Assembly: GCA_010093685.1 (NCBI GenBank)
Contig: MU006228.1
Span: 213,321-277,320, forward strand
Length of the DNA: 64,000 bases
From: Ophiobolus disseminans
Taxonomy: Eukaryota > Ascomycota > Dothideomycetes > Pleosporales > Phaeosphaeriaceae
Direction: 5' to 3'
The notes under the pieces were generated by a model. It searched no databases, was not told the origin of the DNA, and worked only from the letters and a program-made list of their open reading frames with translations. How positions within the stretch are numbered: the stretch's first letter is position 1; each line of letters starts with the position of its first letter. Of the stretch, positions 1-10,320 are shown one piece after another. The translations under genes and the position numbers were made by a program.

Positions 1-78
1 ACTGAGAACCAACTTCTTTAAGCGGATGGTCAGCTCAAAGTTTCACTTAAAGGCATCGTCACCCAATCCACACCAACT

Positions 79-2715
79 ATGAATGCGAATAAGCTCGGGC
101 TTGTGCCATTCACCTCAACATCTCTCACCTCAAACTGGATGTTCAAGCAGGGCGGCCTGACTTCAGACAAAGAGTACATCCCCGCGAACGACCTACCAAC
201 GGAGGTGCACCGCGATCTCTTGAAAAATGAGAAGATCCCAGATCCCTTCAAAGACCTCAATGAGCTCTCGGTCCGCTGGGTTGGCGACGAAACATGGACA
301 TACCGCATCGAGTTCGCTGCGCCTGCGGACTATGGGAAAGCGGGTATGGTGACGTGTTTGAAGTTTGAAGGGCTGGATACATTCGCATCGGTATATCTAA
401 ACGGAGGGAAGATTCTTAAGTCCGACAATATGTTCGTGGAGCACGACGTCAATGTCTCGAACAAACTGCAAGCTACAGTCAATTGTCTGGAGATTGTGTT
501 TGAATCTGCTCGGAAGAAGGGCCTTGAGCTAGTGAAAGAGCATGATGAGCACCGCTTCATTGTGCATCAGACTGAGGTGTCGCGAGGTCCGGTCCGAAAA
601 GCACAGTACCATTGGGGTTGGGACTGGGGTCCGATTCTTATGGCTTGTGGGCCGTGGAAACCAATACTCCTGCAGACGTTTGTCTGTAAAATTTCAGACC
701 TGGCAGTAAGCTACGAGCTCGCAGAAGACCTGGAGTCGGCAGAGGTTGTGGCGAGCGTTAAGTGCACTGGTCCTGTAAGAGGTGTGACATTCACTGTCAT
801 CCACAACAAGAGCGGCAAAGAGGTGGCGATTAAGCACGTTGACGCTGCTGGAGTGAAAGAAGTCAAAGCTGTGGAAACTAGCTTCCAGATCAAAGACGTC
901 GACCTCTGGTGGCCACGTACATATGGCGAACAAGGGCTCTACACCATTCGTGCTGATACGCAAGTGGTTAAAGGTGCCTCAACGCATGCTCAAACACTTT
1001 GCAAGACCCTGGGCTTCCGCAAAATAGAGTTAGTCCAAGAGCCCGACTCAATCGGCACGTCTTTCTTCTTCCGCATCAACAACACCGACATCTTCATCGG
1101 CGGCTCCTGCTGGATCCCAGCAGACTCCTTCGTCACACGCCTCACCCCCGACGTCTACAGATCCTGGGTCCAGCTCGCAGCGGACGGCAACCAAACCATG
1201 CTCCGCGTCTGGGGCGGAGGCATCTACGAAGCAGACGAGTTCTACAAAGCAACCGATGAATTGGGCATCCTGGTTTGGCAAGACTTCATGTTCGCATGCG
1301 CGAATTACCCCGCGAACAAGGCTTATCTGGACAGCGTAGAGGTTGAAGCACGACAAAACGTCCGCCGAATACGGCATCATCCGAGTGTAGTGATCTGGGC
1401 GGGGAATAACGAAGACTACCAAATCGTCGAACGATACAGTCTGCAATACGACACCGAAGACCTTGATCCGGAATCATGGCTCAAGACCAACTTCCCAGCT
1501 CGATACATCTACGAACACCTCCTACCCAGCATCATCAAAGATGAATCCCCACGTACGCCATACCACCCCAGCTCCCCCTTCGGCAATGGAAAATCCACAA
1601 CTCTAAAAGTCGATCCCACAATCGGCGACATACACCAATGGAACGTCTGGCACGGCACCATGGAGGCGTATCAACGGCTCCCCGAACTCGGCGGACGCTT
1701 TGTCTCGGAATTCGGCATGGAAGCATACCCACACGTCTCCTCGCTCGACCAATACGTCTCGCGCAAAGAAGATATGTACCCCGGCTCCATGGCCCTGGAC
1801 TTCCGCAACAAAGCCATCGGGCACGAACGCCGGCTCGTGGGTTACGTGGCTGAGAACTTCCGCGTCAGATATGATATTGAGGGCTTCACGCACCTCACGC
1901 AAGTCATGCAAGCAGATGCTATATCCTGGGCGTATAGATCCTGGCGCAAGCAGTGGGGCGCGCCAGGGCGTAGGAAATGCGGAGGCGTGTTGGTGTGGCA
2001 GTTAAACGACTGTTGGCCCACGATGTCCTGGGCAGTTGTAGATTACCATCTCGTTCCCAAGCCGGCGTTTTATGCGATTAAGCGGGCGATGCAGCCTGTG
2101 GCGGTGGGTGTGCAGCGCAAATACAAGCCGTGGACAATGCGGCCTGCGGATAAGTTGTGGCAGAGGGATACGGGGCATGTTGACATGCACACACTGTGGC
2201 GGGATGCGGAGTTTGATGTTTGGGTTGTGAACCAGGCCACGGATGGGATGTGCGGCGATGTCGTGCTTAAGTGCTACTCCATTAAGACGGGGAAGGTGCT
2301 GAAGACGGTGAGGAAGGAGGGTGTGGAGGTGAAAGCGAATGCAGCGACTGAAGTCTTGCAAGATCATGTCTTTATCGAGGACGAATCGGGCGAATCATTC
2401 AATTCAACAACGCTCGGTCCCTTCGTTGTCGAAGCATCGCTGTACGTCGACGGCCAATTGATCGGGATAGATACAGCGTGGCCGGATCCGATCAAATACC
2501 TGAGCTTTGAAGACCGAGGGGTGGAAGTGCAAGTCCTGAGCGACTCCGATATACTCGTCAGCGCGAAGAAGCCGGTGAAGGGCTTTGTCTTTACCGAGAA
2601 GAAGGGAGTGAAGCCGAGTGACAATGGATTCGATTTGATGCCAGGCCAAGAGAAGAGAGTTAGTGTGACGGGGTGTGTAGCGAGCGAGCTGACGTGGATG
2701 TACGTCAGTATTTGA
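79..2715 (+). CDS. mndB: Beta-mannosidase, GH2, intracellular type
   Basis: A single 878-residue open frame with the architecture of GH2 beta-mannosidases: jelly-roll N-terminal domain, immunoglobulin-like domain, then a TIM barrel. The enzyme removes terminal beta-1,4-linked mannose from manno-oligosaccharides and N-glycan cores. Visible landmarks are WGWDWGP (about residues 177-183), RVWGGGIYE, the acid/base motif WAGNNED with Glu445, and the nucleophile motif FVSEFGMEAYP with Glu544. There is no signal peptide: the start MNANKLGLVPF leads straight into the first domain, which fits the cytosolic MndB type rather than the secreted MndA type. Length is normal for the family. It converges on the amidase gene, with 187 bp between the two stops. 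Family assignment is firm; the A/B subtype is inferred from the missing signal peptide. Confidence 0.95.
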   Translation: MNANKLGLVPFTSTSLTSNWMFKQGGLTSDKEYIPANDLPTEVHRDLLKNEKIPDPFKDLNELSVRWVGDETWTYRIEFAAPADYGKAGMVTCLKFEGLDTFASVYLNGGKILKSDNMFVEHDVNVSNKLQATVNCLEIVFESARKKGLELVKEHDEHRFIVHQTEVSRGPVRKAQYHWGWDWGPILMACGPWKPILLQTFVCKISDLAVSYELAEDLESAEVVASVKCTGPVRGVTFTVIHNKSGKEVAIKHVDAAGVKEVKAVETSFQIKDVDLWWPRTYGEQGLYTIRADTQVVKGASTHAQTLCKTLGFRKIELVQEPDSIGTSFFFRINNTDIFIGGSCWIPADSFVTRLTPDVYRSWVQLAADGNQTMLRVWGGGIYEADEFYKATDELGILVWQDFMFACANYPANKAYLDSVEVEARQNVRRIRHHPSVVIWAGNNEDYQIVERYSLQYDTEDLDPESWLKTNFPARYIYEHLLPSIIKDESPRTPYHPSSPFGNGKSTTLKVDPTIGDIHQWNVWHGTMEAYQRLPELGGRFVSEFGMEAYPHVSSLDQYVSRKEDMYPGSMALDFRNKAIGHERRLVGYVAENFRVRYDIEGFTHLTQVMQADAISWAYRSWRKQWGAPGRRKCGGVLVWQLNDCWPTMSWAVVDYHLVPKPAFYAIKRAMQPVAVGVQRKYKPWTMRPADKLWQRDTGHVDMHTLWRDAEFDVWVVNQATDGMCGDVVLKCYSIKTGKVLKTVRKEGVEVKANAATEVLQDHVFIEDESGESFNSTTLGPFVVEASLYVDGQLIGIDTAWPDPIKYLSFEDRGVEVQVLSDSDILVSAKKPVKGFVFTEKKGVKPSDNGFDLMPGQEKRVSVTGCVASELTWMYVSI

Positions 2716-2902
2716 GGGCTGTGGTATTTTTTTTAGATAACTAGTAGGTGTACTATGATAGCGAGGTAAATTACTTGAGGCGACGCATCGCGTCAAGTCG
2801 GCAAGTAACTTTGCTGAATATTCTTCCCTTTCTCAATCTTCTCTTCACCTATACACGCCAACTGGAGCATATCACTCCTCATGTCGTTTTGGAGCTAAAC
2901 CC

Positions 2903-4708
2903 CTACCCACCGAATGGAAGTAAGGTCTCCACATACGCCGCAAGCGCCACAACCCTCTCTTCCTGCAACCTCCTCCCCACAATCTGCACGCCCACATGTG
3001 CACCATCATATATCTCCGGATCATCTGCAACCTGTTAGCACATACACGCCCACTCAAGCCACGCAAAACTTACAATCATCCTGAATCTCCCCATCCCGCT
3101 CATCAAGCGCCACATACCCCTCATCCCTCCCATCAACAGCCTTATCCACAACCGTAACCGGCACAGTCACACTCGAGTAATCGAGGATATTCACCCACGT
3201 CGAGTACCCATAATACCCATACCTGCCCGGGCGCGCAGCCGGGAACGGTGCTAGGGGGCAAATCACCGCATCTACCGGGCGACCCGTACTGGTTTCCTTT
3301 ATCGTGCTATTCCAGTAATCCAAGTATCCTTTCCTCAAGCCCCGTAACTCGACATTCGTTGCAGCGATTTCACTCGCCTTGTATTCTTTCTCTAGCTTTT
3401 CGAAAAACGCCACTTGTTTCGCCATGGGTTCGCCCGAGAGCGCGAACGCGGATTTAACGTCTGTCCCGGAGTCGAAGATCCATGTTTTGAAGCCGGCGTC
3501 CAGGAGGGGTTTGTGCGGCGGTGGTGTCCACGGTATGATTTCGTGGCCTGCTTCTTCAAGCGCAGCGACAAGCTCCTCAATAGCTCGACGAACAGGCGGC
3601 GTGGGGTTGACTATGCCGTCTGTTTCGAGCACACCGAAGGATAATTTCCCGCCTGGTTTCTCGATCCCGCGGCCATCGTGGATGTTCTCGTTTATAGCGT
3701 TTTCTTCCATGTAGCGCCATGGCATTTCGAGGACCATGGGATCCACGAACCATGGCTTCTGGTCGAGTAGGGCGAGGGTGAGGAGGCGGAGTGATGCGGC
3801 GTTAGTGGCGAGGGGACCGACGACGGAGAGGATGCTGTTTTGGCCGTCCATGGAATTTGCGATGCCGTGGTAGGGGAGGCGCCCCGTGGATGGGCGGAGG
3901 CCGTAAAGCCCGTTGAAAGCGGCGGGAATGCGGATTGAGCCGCCTATGTCTGAGCCGAGGCCGAGGGGTGCTGAGATAGGTTAGGGACGGTTTGAATGGA
4001 AAGTGGTGTGGGGTGGAAGAGCGTGGTGGACTTACATCCTCTGATACCAATGAGCGCGCCTTCACCGCCTGAACTTCCGCCAGATGCTAATCTTCTGTTC
4101 TTCGGGTTCAGTGTGTATCCAATGATGTTGTTCACTGTCTCTCCTGACATCAACGTGTGCGGTACACTAGTCTTGCAGAACAAAACAGCTCCAGCAGTCC
4201 TCAACATGGTCACCATCTCGCTTTCATACACCTTCTCTTTGCCTGTGCCCTTCTTGCCTTCAAACGTGCCGATCCAGCCAACATACCCCATACTCGTCTC
4301 GACTCCTTTGACGTGGAATTGGTCTTTGAGCGAGACTGGCACTCCATGTAGTGGTCCCACGGCGCGTTTGTGCTCTGCGTAGTAGGCATCCAGTTTCTTT
4401 GCGTCTTCGATTGCGGCGTCGAAGAAAATCTCATGGAGACAGTGGAGGAGTTGATGTGCGAGTGAGGCCCGGTGGCAGAAAGCACGTGTGACGTCTTCTG
4501 CACTCCATTCTCCTGATCCGCACTTCTGTGCAATTTGATCGGCACTGCATGCGGTGATTTCCAGCTCTTCTTTCGACAGGTACTGCTCGATGTATATAGT
4601 CACATCTGGTTGGTCCTCGATGGATGGCGAGTCAGATATGCGCCACTCTTGAGGTATAGCTGTGAGTATCGCTTCCCGTTTTTGTTTGGCGATGTCTTGC
4701 CAGGTCAT
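2903..4708 (-). CDS. Amidase-signature enzyme (fungal acetamidase/FAAH-like)
   Basis: Three exons (4708-4036, 3970-3074, 3024-2903) joined by introns of 65 and 49 nt with GTAAGT donors give 563 residues in one frame. It is a serine hydrolase of the amidase signature family, which cleaves carboxylic amides to acid plus ammonia. The Ser-cisSer-Lys triad is visible: Lys128 in VSLKDQ, Ser212 in SGGSSGGEGAL and Ser236 in GSDIGGSIRIPA. The third exon completes the conserved end (YDPEIYDGAHVGVQIVGRR), which an unspliced reading would lose. The start MTWQDIAKQK is typical for fungal acetamidase-like proteins; upstream in-frame codons are not family-like. No signal peptide, so probably cytosolic. The substrate (acetamide, formamide or fatty-acid amide) cannot be read from sequence. 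Confidence 0.93.
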
Positions 4709-5184
4709 GGTGGTGATGATAGGGTGGACGCGGAGTTCGTGAAGAAAGTCTATGCCGCACAATTTCGACGTTTATGTGCAAGACCGACCCTGTTCGTAAA
4801 GATAATTGTAAAGCTTTGATGACAAACCTGACGTTATGTACTAGCTTGGGAGAGGGGTAGCTCCAAATCGATCTGCACAAGTACCTTCCAGTTTAGTACA
4901 GCTTCGTATCAATGCACGCCCGAGGTCAGAACAACAATCCCAGAAGACGTGATAGCAACATGGAAAGATCCAAGAGTTATATTTTGGACACAGGCCTCGA
5001 ACTCCACCATCAAATGTCATACGAGTTAAAAAAGTGGACGAATTGGCTGCTTGGTTACTCCTAAAAATATACATTCCAATCTAAAAAGCCCAACGCGCAG
5101 AAACAATTGGTATCTTTCCATGAATCCAGGAAACTATGCGAAGGACGGAGAATCATAAGGGTCATACATAATAACTTGCAGTGC
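4709..5184. other. Intergenic: amidase promoter and LSB3 3' flank
   Basis: 476 bp between two minus-strand genes. It must hold the amidase promoter and the 3' end of the LSB3-like gene. Short open frames here have no family features. No repeat or RNA gene was seen. Confidence 0.6.
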
Positions 5185-6630
5185 TTATACGGTCTCGACG
5201 TAGTTGCTGTAAAAGTCAGTCGTTATTCAAAGGCATACAACATCATGTAACGTACCTCGGAAAAATGCCCTCCCGATCGCCAACCCTTCCTGTCCACCAG
5301 TCCGTCTCGTTGTCCGTCTTCTTGAGGATGGTAATGACCTCGCCCTTCTTAAAGCCGAGGTCACCCGGCTGGTCCGCGTCGAATGTGAATTTCGCAATGG
5401 CCTGATCATTCCCTAGAGACGCCTTCTTTGCGCCGAAAACTGGCTTTGGGGCTGTTGGTCGTCCGGGCTTGCGGTCGCTGTAAGTATAGCTATCATCGAA
5501 AGTGTTTGAGCGGCTACGGTTGCTGCCGATATGGTCAAATGTCTCGTTGGGGTTCGCGCGGGTGGAAAAGGAGCGGTTGATGGCGCCTGCGGACTGCGGT
5601 TGGCGGTCGTATACGTCGTCTGCCCAGGTGGAAGAGCGCTGGGGGCGGTCGCTGTATCGGTAGTCTTCGTCTGCGGTACCCCTCGAGCCTGTTCGGTCCC
5701 GTCGCACGCCCTCGCCCATTGCGGCGCCCTGGCGGCCTTGCCACACAACATTGTCGTGCGAGTCGTCGTAGACGGGGATGTCATTGTACATGGCGGTGTC
5801 GCTGTTAACGGCGGCGCCTCCCACGCCTGAGAAGGCTCTCGAGTTGAGGACGCGGAGGAGTGGTTCGGCGGCGGGTGGTGGGGGCACCTGCCCGCTGAGC
5901 AGCTCCCTAGCTGTCCAGCGGCGGCCGTACAGCTTCTCGTTGGCGTCCCTGCGCTCGATGATGCCGCTGCCCTCCAGGCTGACGCCCGCGAACAGGCCCT
6001 TTGTCTTGCTGTAGCTGAATATGCCGGCCACGCCCTTCAAGCTGGCTGCTCCGGCTGCTTCCGCATTTCGTCCGACGGGTCCTGCTGCTATTGACACATT
6101 GCCTCCCAGTGTCAACGATCCGGCCTGTGCGAATGTGCGGACTGCCGAGGCATCGTTGAGGATGAAGACGAAGTCGGTGAGCTCAAAGCCTATTTGGCCA
6201 CCAAAGCCTCCTCCGATCGTGCCGATAGCCGTGGGCGCTGACCACGATCCGTCTGCGAGGCGCGCGACCACGACACCGGAGCCGAACCGTGCTGTTCCGA
6301 GGAAGCCAGCCTTGAATACTGTGAGGATCGCGAGGCCCTACACGTGATCAATCAGTATCTTGTCGTGCAGTGCCAACCTCAGTGCTCCAAGCAGCTTGCG
6401 GGACACCCGGAGCTTGAGTCTCCAAGTCGTACCTTTGCATTGGCAAGAACCGACGGCGGTATAATCTTATCCGGTCCAAATGATTGCTTTGGGTCAACAA
6501 AGGATGCCAGGATCTTGCCTGTTTTTCTGCATTCACCTGTAGGAGCTGTCAGATCGGGTTACGTCATTTGCGCGTGGCCGGACTTACTGCTCATAGACGA
6601 GGGCAGCGGGTTGTTGAGTGTGAAGCCCAT
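5185..6630 (-). CDS. LSB3: Lsb3/Ysc84-type SH3 protein (actin patch/endocytosis)
   Basis: Four exons (6630-6588, 6536-6433, 6337-5256, 5206-5185) give 416 residues. The N-terminal Ysc84/SYLF domain (about 1-215) opens with MGFTLNNPLPSSM, continues through SFVDPKQSFGPDKIIPPSV and GSGVVVARLADGSW, and ends near LLSGQVPPPPAAEPL. A disordered Ser/Arg/Asp-rich linker follows, then one SH3 domain (about 360-416) with AKFTFDADQPGDLGF, DWWTGRVG and GIFPSNYVE. Family proteins bind F-actin and phosphoinositides through SYLF and Las17/WASP proline motifs through SH3 at endocytic patches. The last exon is only 22 nt, coding the end of the SH3 domain and the stop; without it the domain would be truncated. 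Splice sites are canonical and the model closes exactly in frame. Confidence 0.95.
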
Positions 6631-7197
6631 GATTGCGGTGGTAGGAGCTGGCTAGGACAATCCGGAACAAAGTGTCTGCGAAAAAGCAGCGGGCAGGGTG
6701 GTGCTTATGCAGAAAGTGGAGGGGAAACTTGAACTTCGCTGCGTGATGACAAGCGCGTGGCTGTGGCTCAGCCGACCACGACGCGTTCCTTGGCTTCTTG
6801 CCATCGACGCGCAATACCAACACCCACTTCACTTCGCCACCGGACCATCAATCATCACACTTGATCGACCGACTTACGTGTCAAGTCCGTATGACGTTGT
6901 GAATCTTGCAACACACTCTGCACCGCCACAGGAGTAGATTAGCCACCTGGGCAGCCTCTACCTCGGACCCGAAAATGCATACAAAGAACATGCGCTACAG
7001 AATTACGCATAGGCTCAACCTCATCATCAGCGATGCGACTGCACTCAGCGTGGTAATTTCGCCTTTCTATACCAAGGCCGGCATCAGGTTCCAAGTTAGA
7101 GAATTACTCTCCCAATATTCACTCCTTTCTAGCTTCACTCAATTGCCTCGTTTTCACAATTCCAAATCATCACCTATCTCAATTCCATCCCTAGCAC
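6631..7197. other. Intergenic: LSB3 promoter and asparaginase 3' flank
   Basis: 567 bp upstream of LSB3 and downstream of the asparaginase gene. A plus-strand open frame of 122 codons runs through it from 6906, but it overlaps the asparaginase 3' end and its sequence is low in family-like features. Nothing else supported. Confidence 0.6.
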
Positions 7198-8508
7198 TCA
7201 CTTCCTATCTTTCACTGCTGTGCCATAAACATCCCCCCACCCCTCCGGCCCACTCTCCCAACCTTCCTTCCTAAACACCAAACACGTAGTATTAAACTCT
7301 TCATCCGTCCACGCCCTCACCATACCACCGCAATTATAATCCCACACCACTTCGACCTTGTCGCCCACGACTTCAATGCCAATCATGCCGCCCAGCCCTT
7401 CGTGCGTCTTGCCCCAGCGGTCGCCGGCAGAGTTTTGAAGCTCGCCGCTAGGCCCGGCCATCCAGGTCACCGCGGAGGAAAATGGGGTGCGGGTGAAGCG
7501 CGAGTAGGCGACTGTTGTGCGGGCGGCGCAAAGGCGGAGAAAAGTGTCGCCGTTGCCTGTGCCGGAGAGGGCAAGGGCGTGGCGGGTTTTGGAGGACGGT
7601 TCGGGTCCCTGTTCGGTCGGCTGAGGAGGCGTAGATGGGTTTGGTGAGGTGGTGATGGGGAGACAATCGCTCACCAAACCTCGCAAATCTCCTCTGGACA
7701 ACATGTCGATGGGCGTCTTGGATCGCTGATACAGCATCTCTTGTTTCGCGCCTTCGAACCATTCTTCAGCCCAAAACCCCGCTCCCAGCGTCGGTGTATC
7801 TCCAATGCGGCCTGGGACTTTATTCGTTAGGCCGCCGGTACTTGTAGCCACGCAAATCGTTCCAAAGCTATCCATCACCACTGCACCACATGTACCCAGT
7901 GGCAGGAAGGTGTTTTTCTCCCACTCGGAAACTTCTTCTTTCGCCATTCCCGATTCTAGTTTCTTAGCCTCCTCTTCCAACCCACGCAAATGTTCATCCC
8001 ACCGCCTCTTCGTCCAGAAATACTGCTCATCCACGATCTCACATCCCCACTCCTTGGCTAGGTTTTCTACATATTCTCCACTATACTGCTGATGATCTTG
8101 TGCACCCCCAACGTCATCTTTCTCGCCCCTAATCAACAATTCTCGTGCAAGTTTAATCGGATTTTTGACGTGTCGGAGTAACATACATCCCACGCCCCGT
8201 TTCCTATAGCCATTGCTCACCATGATGCTGCACTCGAGTTCGACGTGGCCTACGCGCGTGAATACCGCGCCGTGGGCGCTGTTGTACAAGGGCGAGTCTT
8301 CGAGTAGCGTCACGGCGTGCGTGGCGGCGTCGAGGGCGGAGAGCCCCGCGTCGGCGTAGAAGCGGTAGAATATCTGTGTGAGGATGTGCTGCATGGAGGT
8401 AATATAGGCGTCGTAGAGGTCCCGGGGTACGCTAGTTTTTGTGATGTTTCCTGCGCCGCCGTGAAGGATTATGCGTGGGGTGAAGGGGCCTGTGGGAGGG
8501 GTGGACAT
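7198..8508 (-). CDS. Plant-type L-asparaginase/isoaspartyl peptidase (Ntn hydrolase)
   Basis: Intronless frame of 436 residues. It belongs to the asparaginase-2 family (threonine N-terminal nucleophile hydrolases), whose members are made as precursors and cleave themselves just before the catalytic Thr. The N-terminal half shows RIILHGGAGN, then GLSALDAATHAVTLLEDSPLYNSAHGAVFT, read here as two adjacent blocks of the alpha subunit. The autocleavage site is LGTCGAVVMD with Thr206 as predicted nucleophile, followed by ATSTGGLTNKVPGRIGDTP, which positions the substrate carboxylate. There is a long insert (about 130-195) between the alpha part and the cleavage site, common in fungal homologues. 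No signal peptide. Likely role: hydrolysis of asparagine or of isoaspartyl dipeptides from protein breakdown. Confidence 0.92.
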   Translation of the reverse strand: MSTPPTGPFTPRIILHGGAGNITKTSVPRDLYDAYITSMQHILTQIFYRFYADAGLSALDAATHAVTLLEDSPLYNSAHGAVFTRVGHVELECSIMVSNGYRKRGVGCMLLRHVKNPIKLARELLIRGEKDDVGGAQDHQQYSGEYVENLAKEWGCEIVDEQYFWTKRRWDEHLRGLEEEAKKLESGMAKEEVSEWEKNTFLPLGTCGAVVMDSFGTICVATSTGGLTNKVPGRIGDTPTLGAGFWAEEWFEGAKQEMLYQRSKTPIDMLSRGDLRGLVSDCLPITTSPNPSTPPQPTEQGPEPSSKTRHALALSGTGNGDTFLRLCAARTTVAYSRFTRTPFSSAVTWMAGPSGELQNSAGDRWGKTHEGLGGMIGIEVVGDKVEVVWDYNCGGMVRAWTDEEFNTTCLVFRKEGWESGPEGWGDVYGTAVKDRK

Positions 8509-9191
8509 CGTGAAGTGGGTGGGTTGGTGTTGTGGGTCGGGTTTCTTGAGTTTTGTTGGTGGTGGGTGTGGTTGAGGTTGTTCGATGAGGATTGGGGGTG
8601 TTTCACAATGGTGATTTGCGTTAATGCTGCTGCTGGTACTGCTGCTTTACGAGACTAATCTGGCTAAACTTTAGAATGATGGGACGGAAGTTCTTCTTTT
8701 CTGGCAGGATATGTCTAATCCGATGTAAGTAAGGAAAGCTCGGACGGTAAGTTGAGGGTACTTGCGTAGGTAGCTTAAAGGAAAGTGACTGGGTACGATT
8801 CTGGTGACGCTGCTGCCATGTATCTAAGTCCGATTTCGTATTTCCTTCTTTCCACTGAGGAACTTTGCTACTTTTGTCGTGAGTGAGCGGGAGGCCGTTG
8901 CAACAGGGCTCGACAGCGACGTGTCTTTCATTGGCTGTCCAAACCTAGTGTCTATGAGGGTTAGCCCCACTCTAGTTCCCCACTTGCCTAACTGGGCCTG
9001 GAAATCTGACAGCCCTCAGCTTCCATCATCCCAACACCACAACTATATCCATTGTGTGCGGTTCTCGAGCATTCGCCTCGGGTTACCCAATTTCTTTGCG
9101 TCGAACCGTCCATGGGAGCGATCCAGCTTGACCAGTATTTGACATTTCTAGCTCAGCCTTGCTGTGCTCACTCATCCAGGAAGTCGCAACA
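8509..9191. other. Intergenic: divergent promoter region
   Basis: 683 bp between the asparaginase start and the broken HET gene, transcribed away from each other. Contains only short open frames without recognisable features. Confidence 0.6.
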
Positions 9192-10320
9192 ATGAGGTTG
9201 CTGGACACCTCCACATTGGAAGTTGAAGTGTTCATCCAACGCCGAGTATCCGAGTACGCGATCTTGTCGCACACATGGGAGGACGAGGAGGTCACACTCC
9301 AGGACAAAGAGTTTGGCATGGCTCGTTAGAAGAAAGGTTTTGCCAAAATTGAGCGGTGTTGTCAGATGGCAGCGGAAGATGGCTACTCTTACTGCTGGAT
9401 CGACACTTGCTGTATCGACAAAGAATCGAGTGCGAAATTATCGGAGGCCATCAATTCTATGTACCAGTGGTATAGGGATTCGAATGTGTGCTATGTGTAT
9501 TTGGCCGACCTGAAAACGCCCTCGCTTGAAAGAGTTCAGGAAATCGAAGTGGTTCACCCGTAGTTGGACGCTACAGGAACTCATCCCACCTCTTGTAGTC
9601 GAGTTCTACTGTGCGGACTGGACTGAGTGCGGAACCAGACTCAGTTTACAAGCACATATTGCCGACATTACAAAGGTCATCCCAGCTGTCCTCCAAGGAG
9701 GGGATCCTTCGCGTTGCACAGTTGCCAAAAGGATGTCATGAGCTGCCAACCGCACAACGACTCCGTCGAGGACGAGGCATATTGCCTCTTAGGACTCTTC
9801 CGCATCAACATGCCACTGCTCTACGGTGAAGGCTCGAAGGCCTTTCGGAGACTCCAAGAAGCCATCATGCGCGAAGAAGAGGACTACACGCTGCTCACTT
9901 GGACATCGGCAAGACTCAACTCCTCCTCGGAGGGCTACTTGCGCACTCACCGAGCGACTTCATTGCGCTAATGTTGAAAACATGCGATGCGGATGTCATT
10001 TGCTATGATTAGATAAGCTTTCGAAACATCCATTGCCATTTCTTACAGCGCTTCGCGCTGGCACTGTGCCTTTGTCCTTGACAAATCGCGGACTACACAT
10101 GAGCCTACCTATCATGCCCCCAGATATTTCAGGAGGGGTTATTGCGTGCCTAACCACGCTTATGCTTCCCAATCTGGGAGCACGCGTACATCTTGTATGT
10201 GTAAAGCTCCATCCCCAAGGAGTACAAGGCCGCTTCGTTCGTAGAGCCAATGAATCGTTTTGGGTTTTGCCGGAGGAACAAGGTGCAACATTCCAGGTCA
10301 AGACCATATATGTGGAGTAA
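9192..10320 (+). pseudogene. HET-domain (heterokaryon incompatibility) protein, broken
   Basis: The start MRLLDTSTLEVEVF, the block YAILSHTWEDEEVT, then YSYCWIDTCCIDK, LSEAINSMYQWY, WFTRSWTLQELI, EDEAYCLLGLFRINMPLLYG and LLTWTS are the successive blocks of a HET domain. Intact HET proteins trigger death of fused incompatible hyphae. Here the blocks lie in three frames: a TAG stop at 9327-9329 (codon 46), a frame change near 9530, a TGA at 9739-9741 where the family normally has Trp (RMSW), a further change near 9765 and another near 9945. A C-terminal stretch (about 10033-10320, with SLPIMPPDISGGVIACL) still resembles the tail of long HET proteins. No splice sites were found that would repair the breaks. 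Decay is the simplest reading. Confidence 0.88.

Noticed and set aside
6906..7274. 122-codon plus-strand frame upstream of LSB3
   Set aside because: Overlaps the end of the asparaginase gene and reads as Ser/Thr/Leu-rich promoter DNA.
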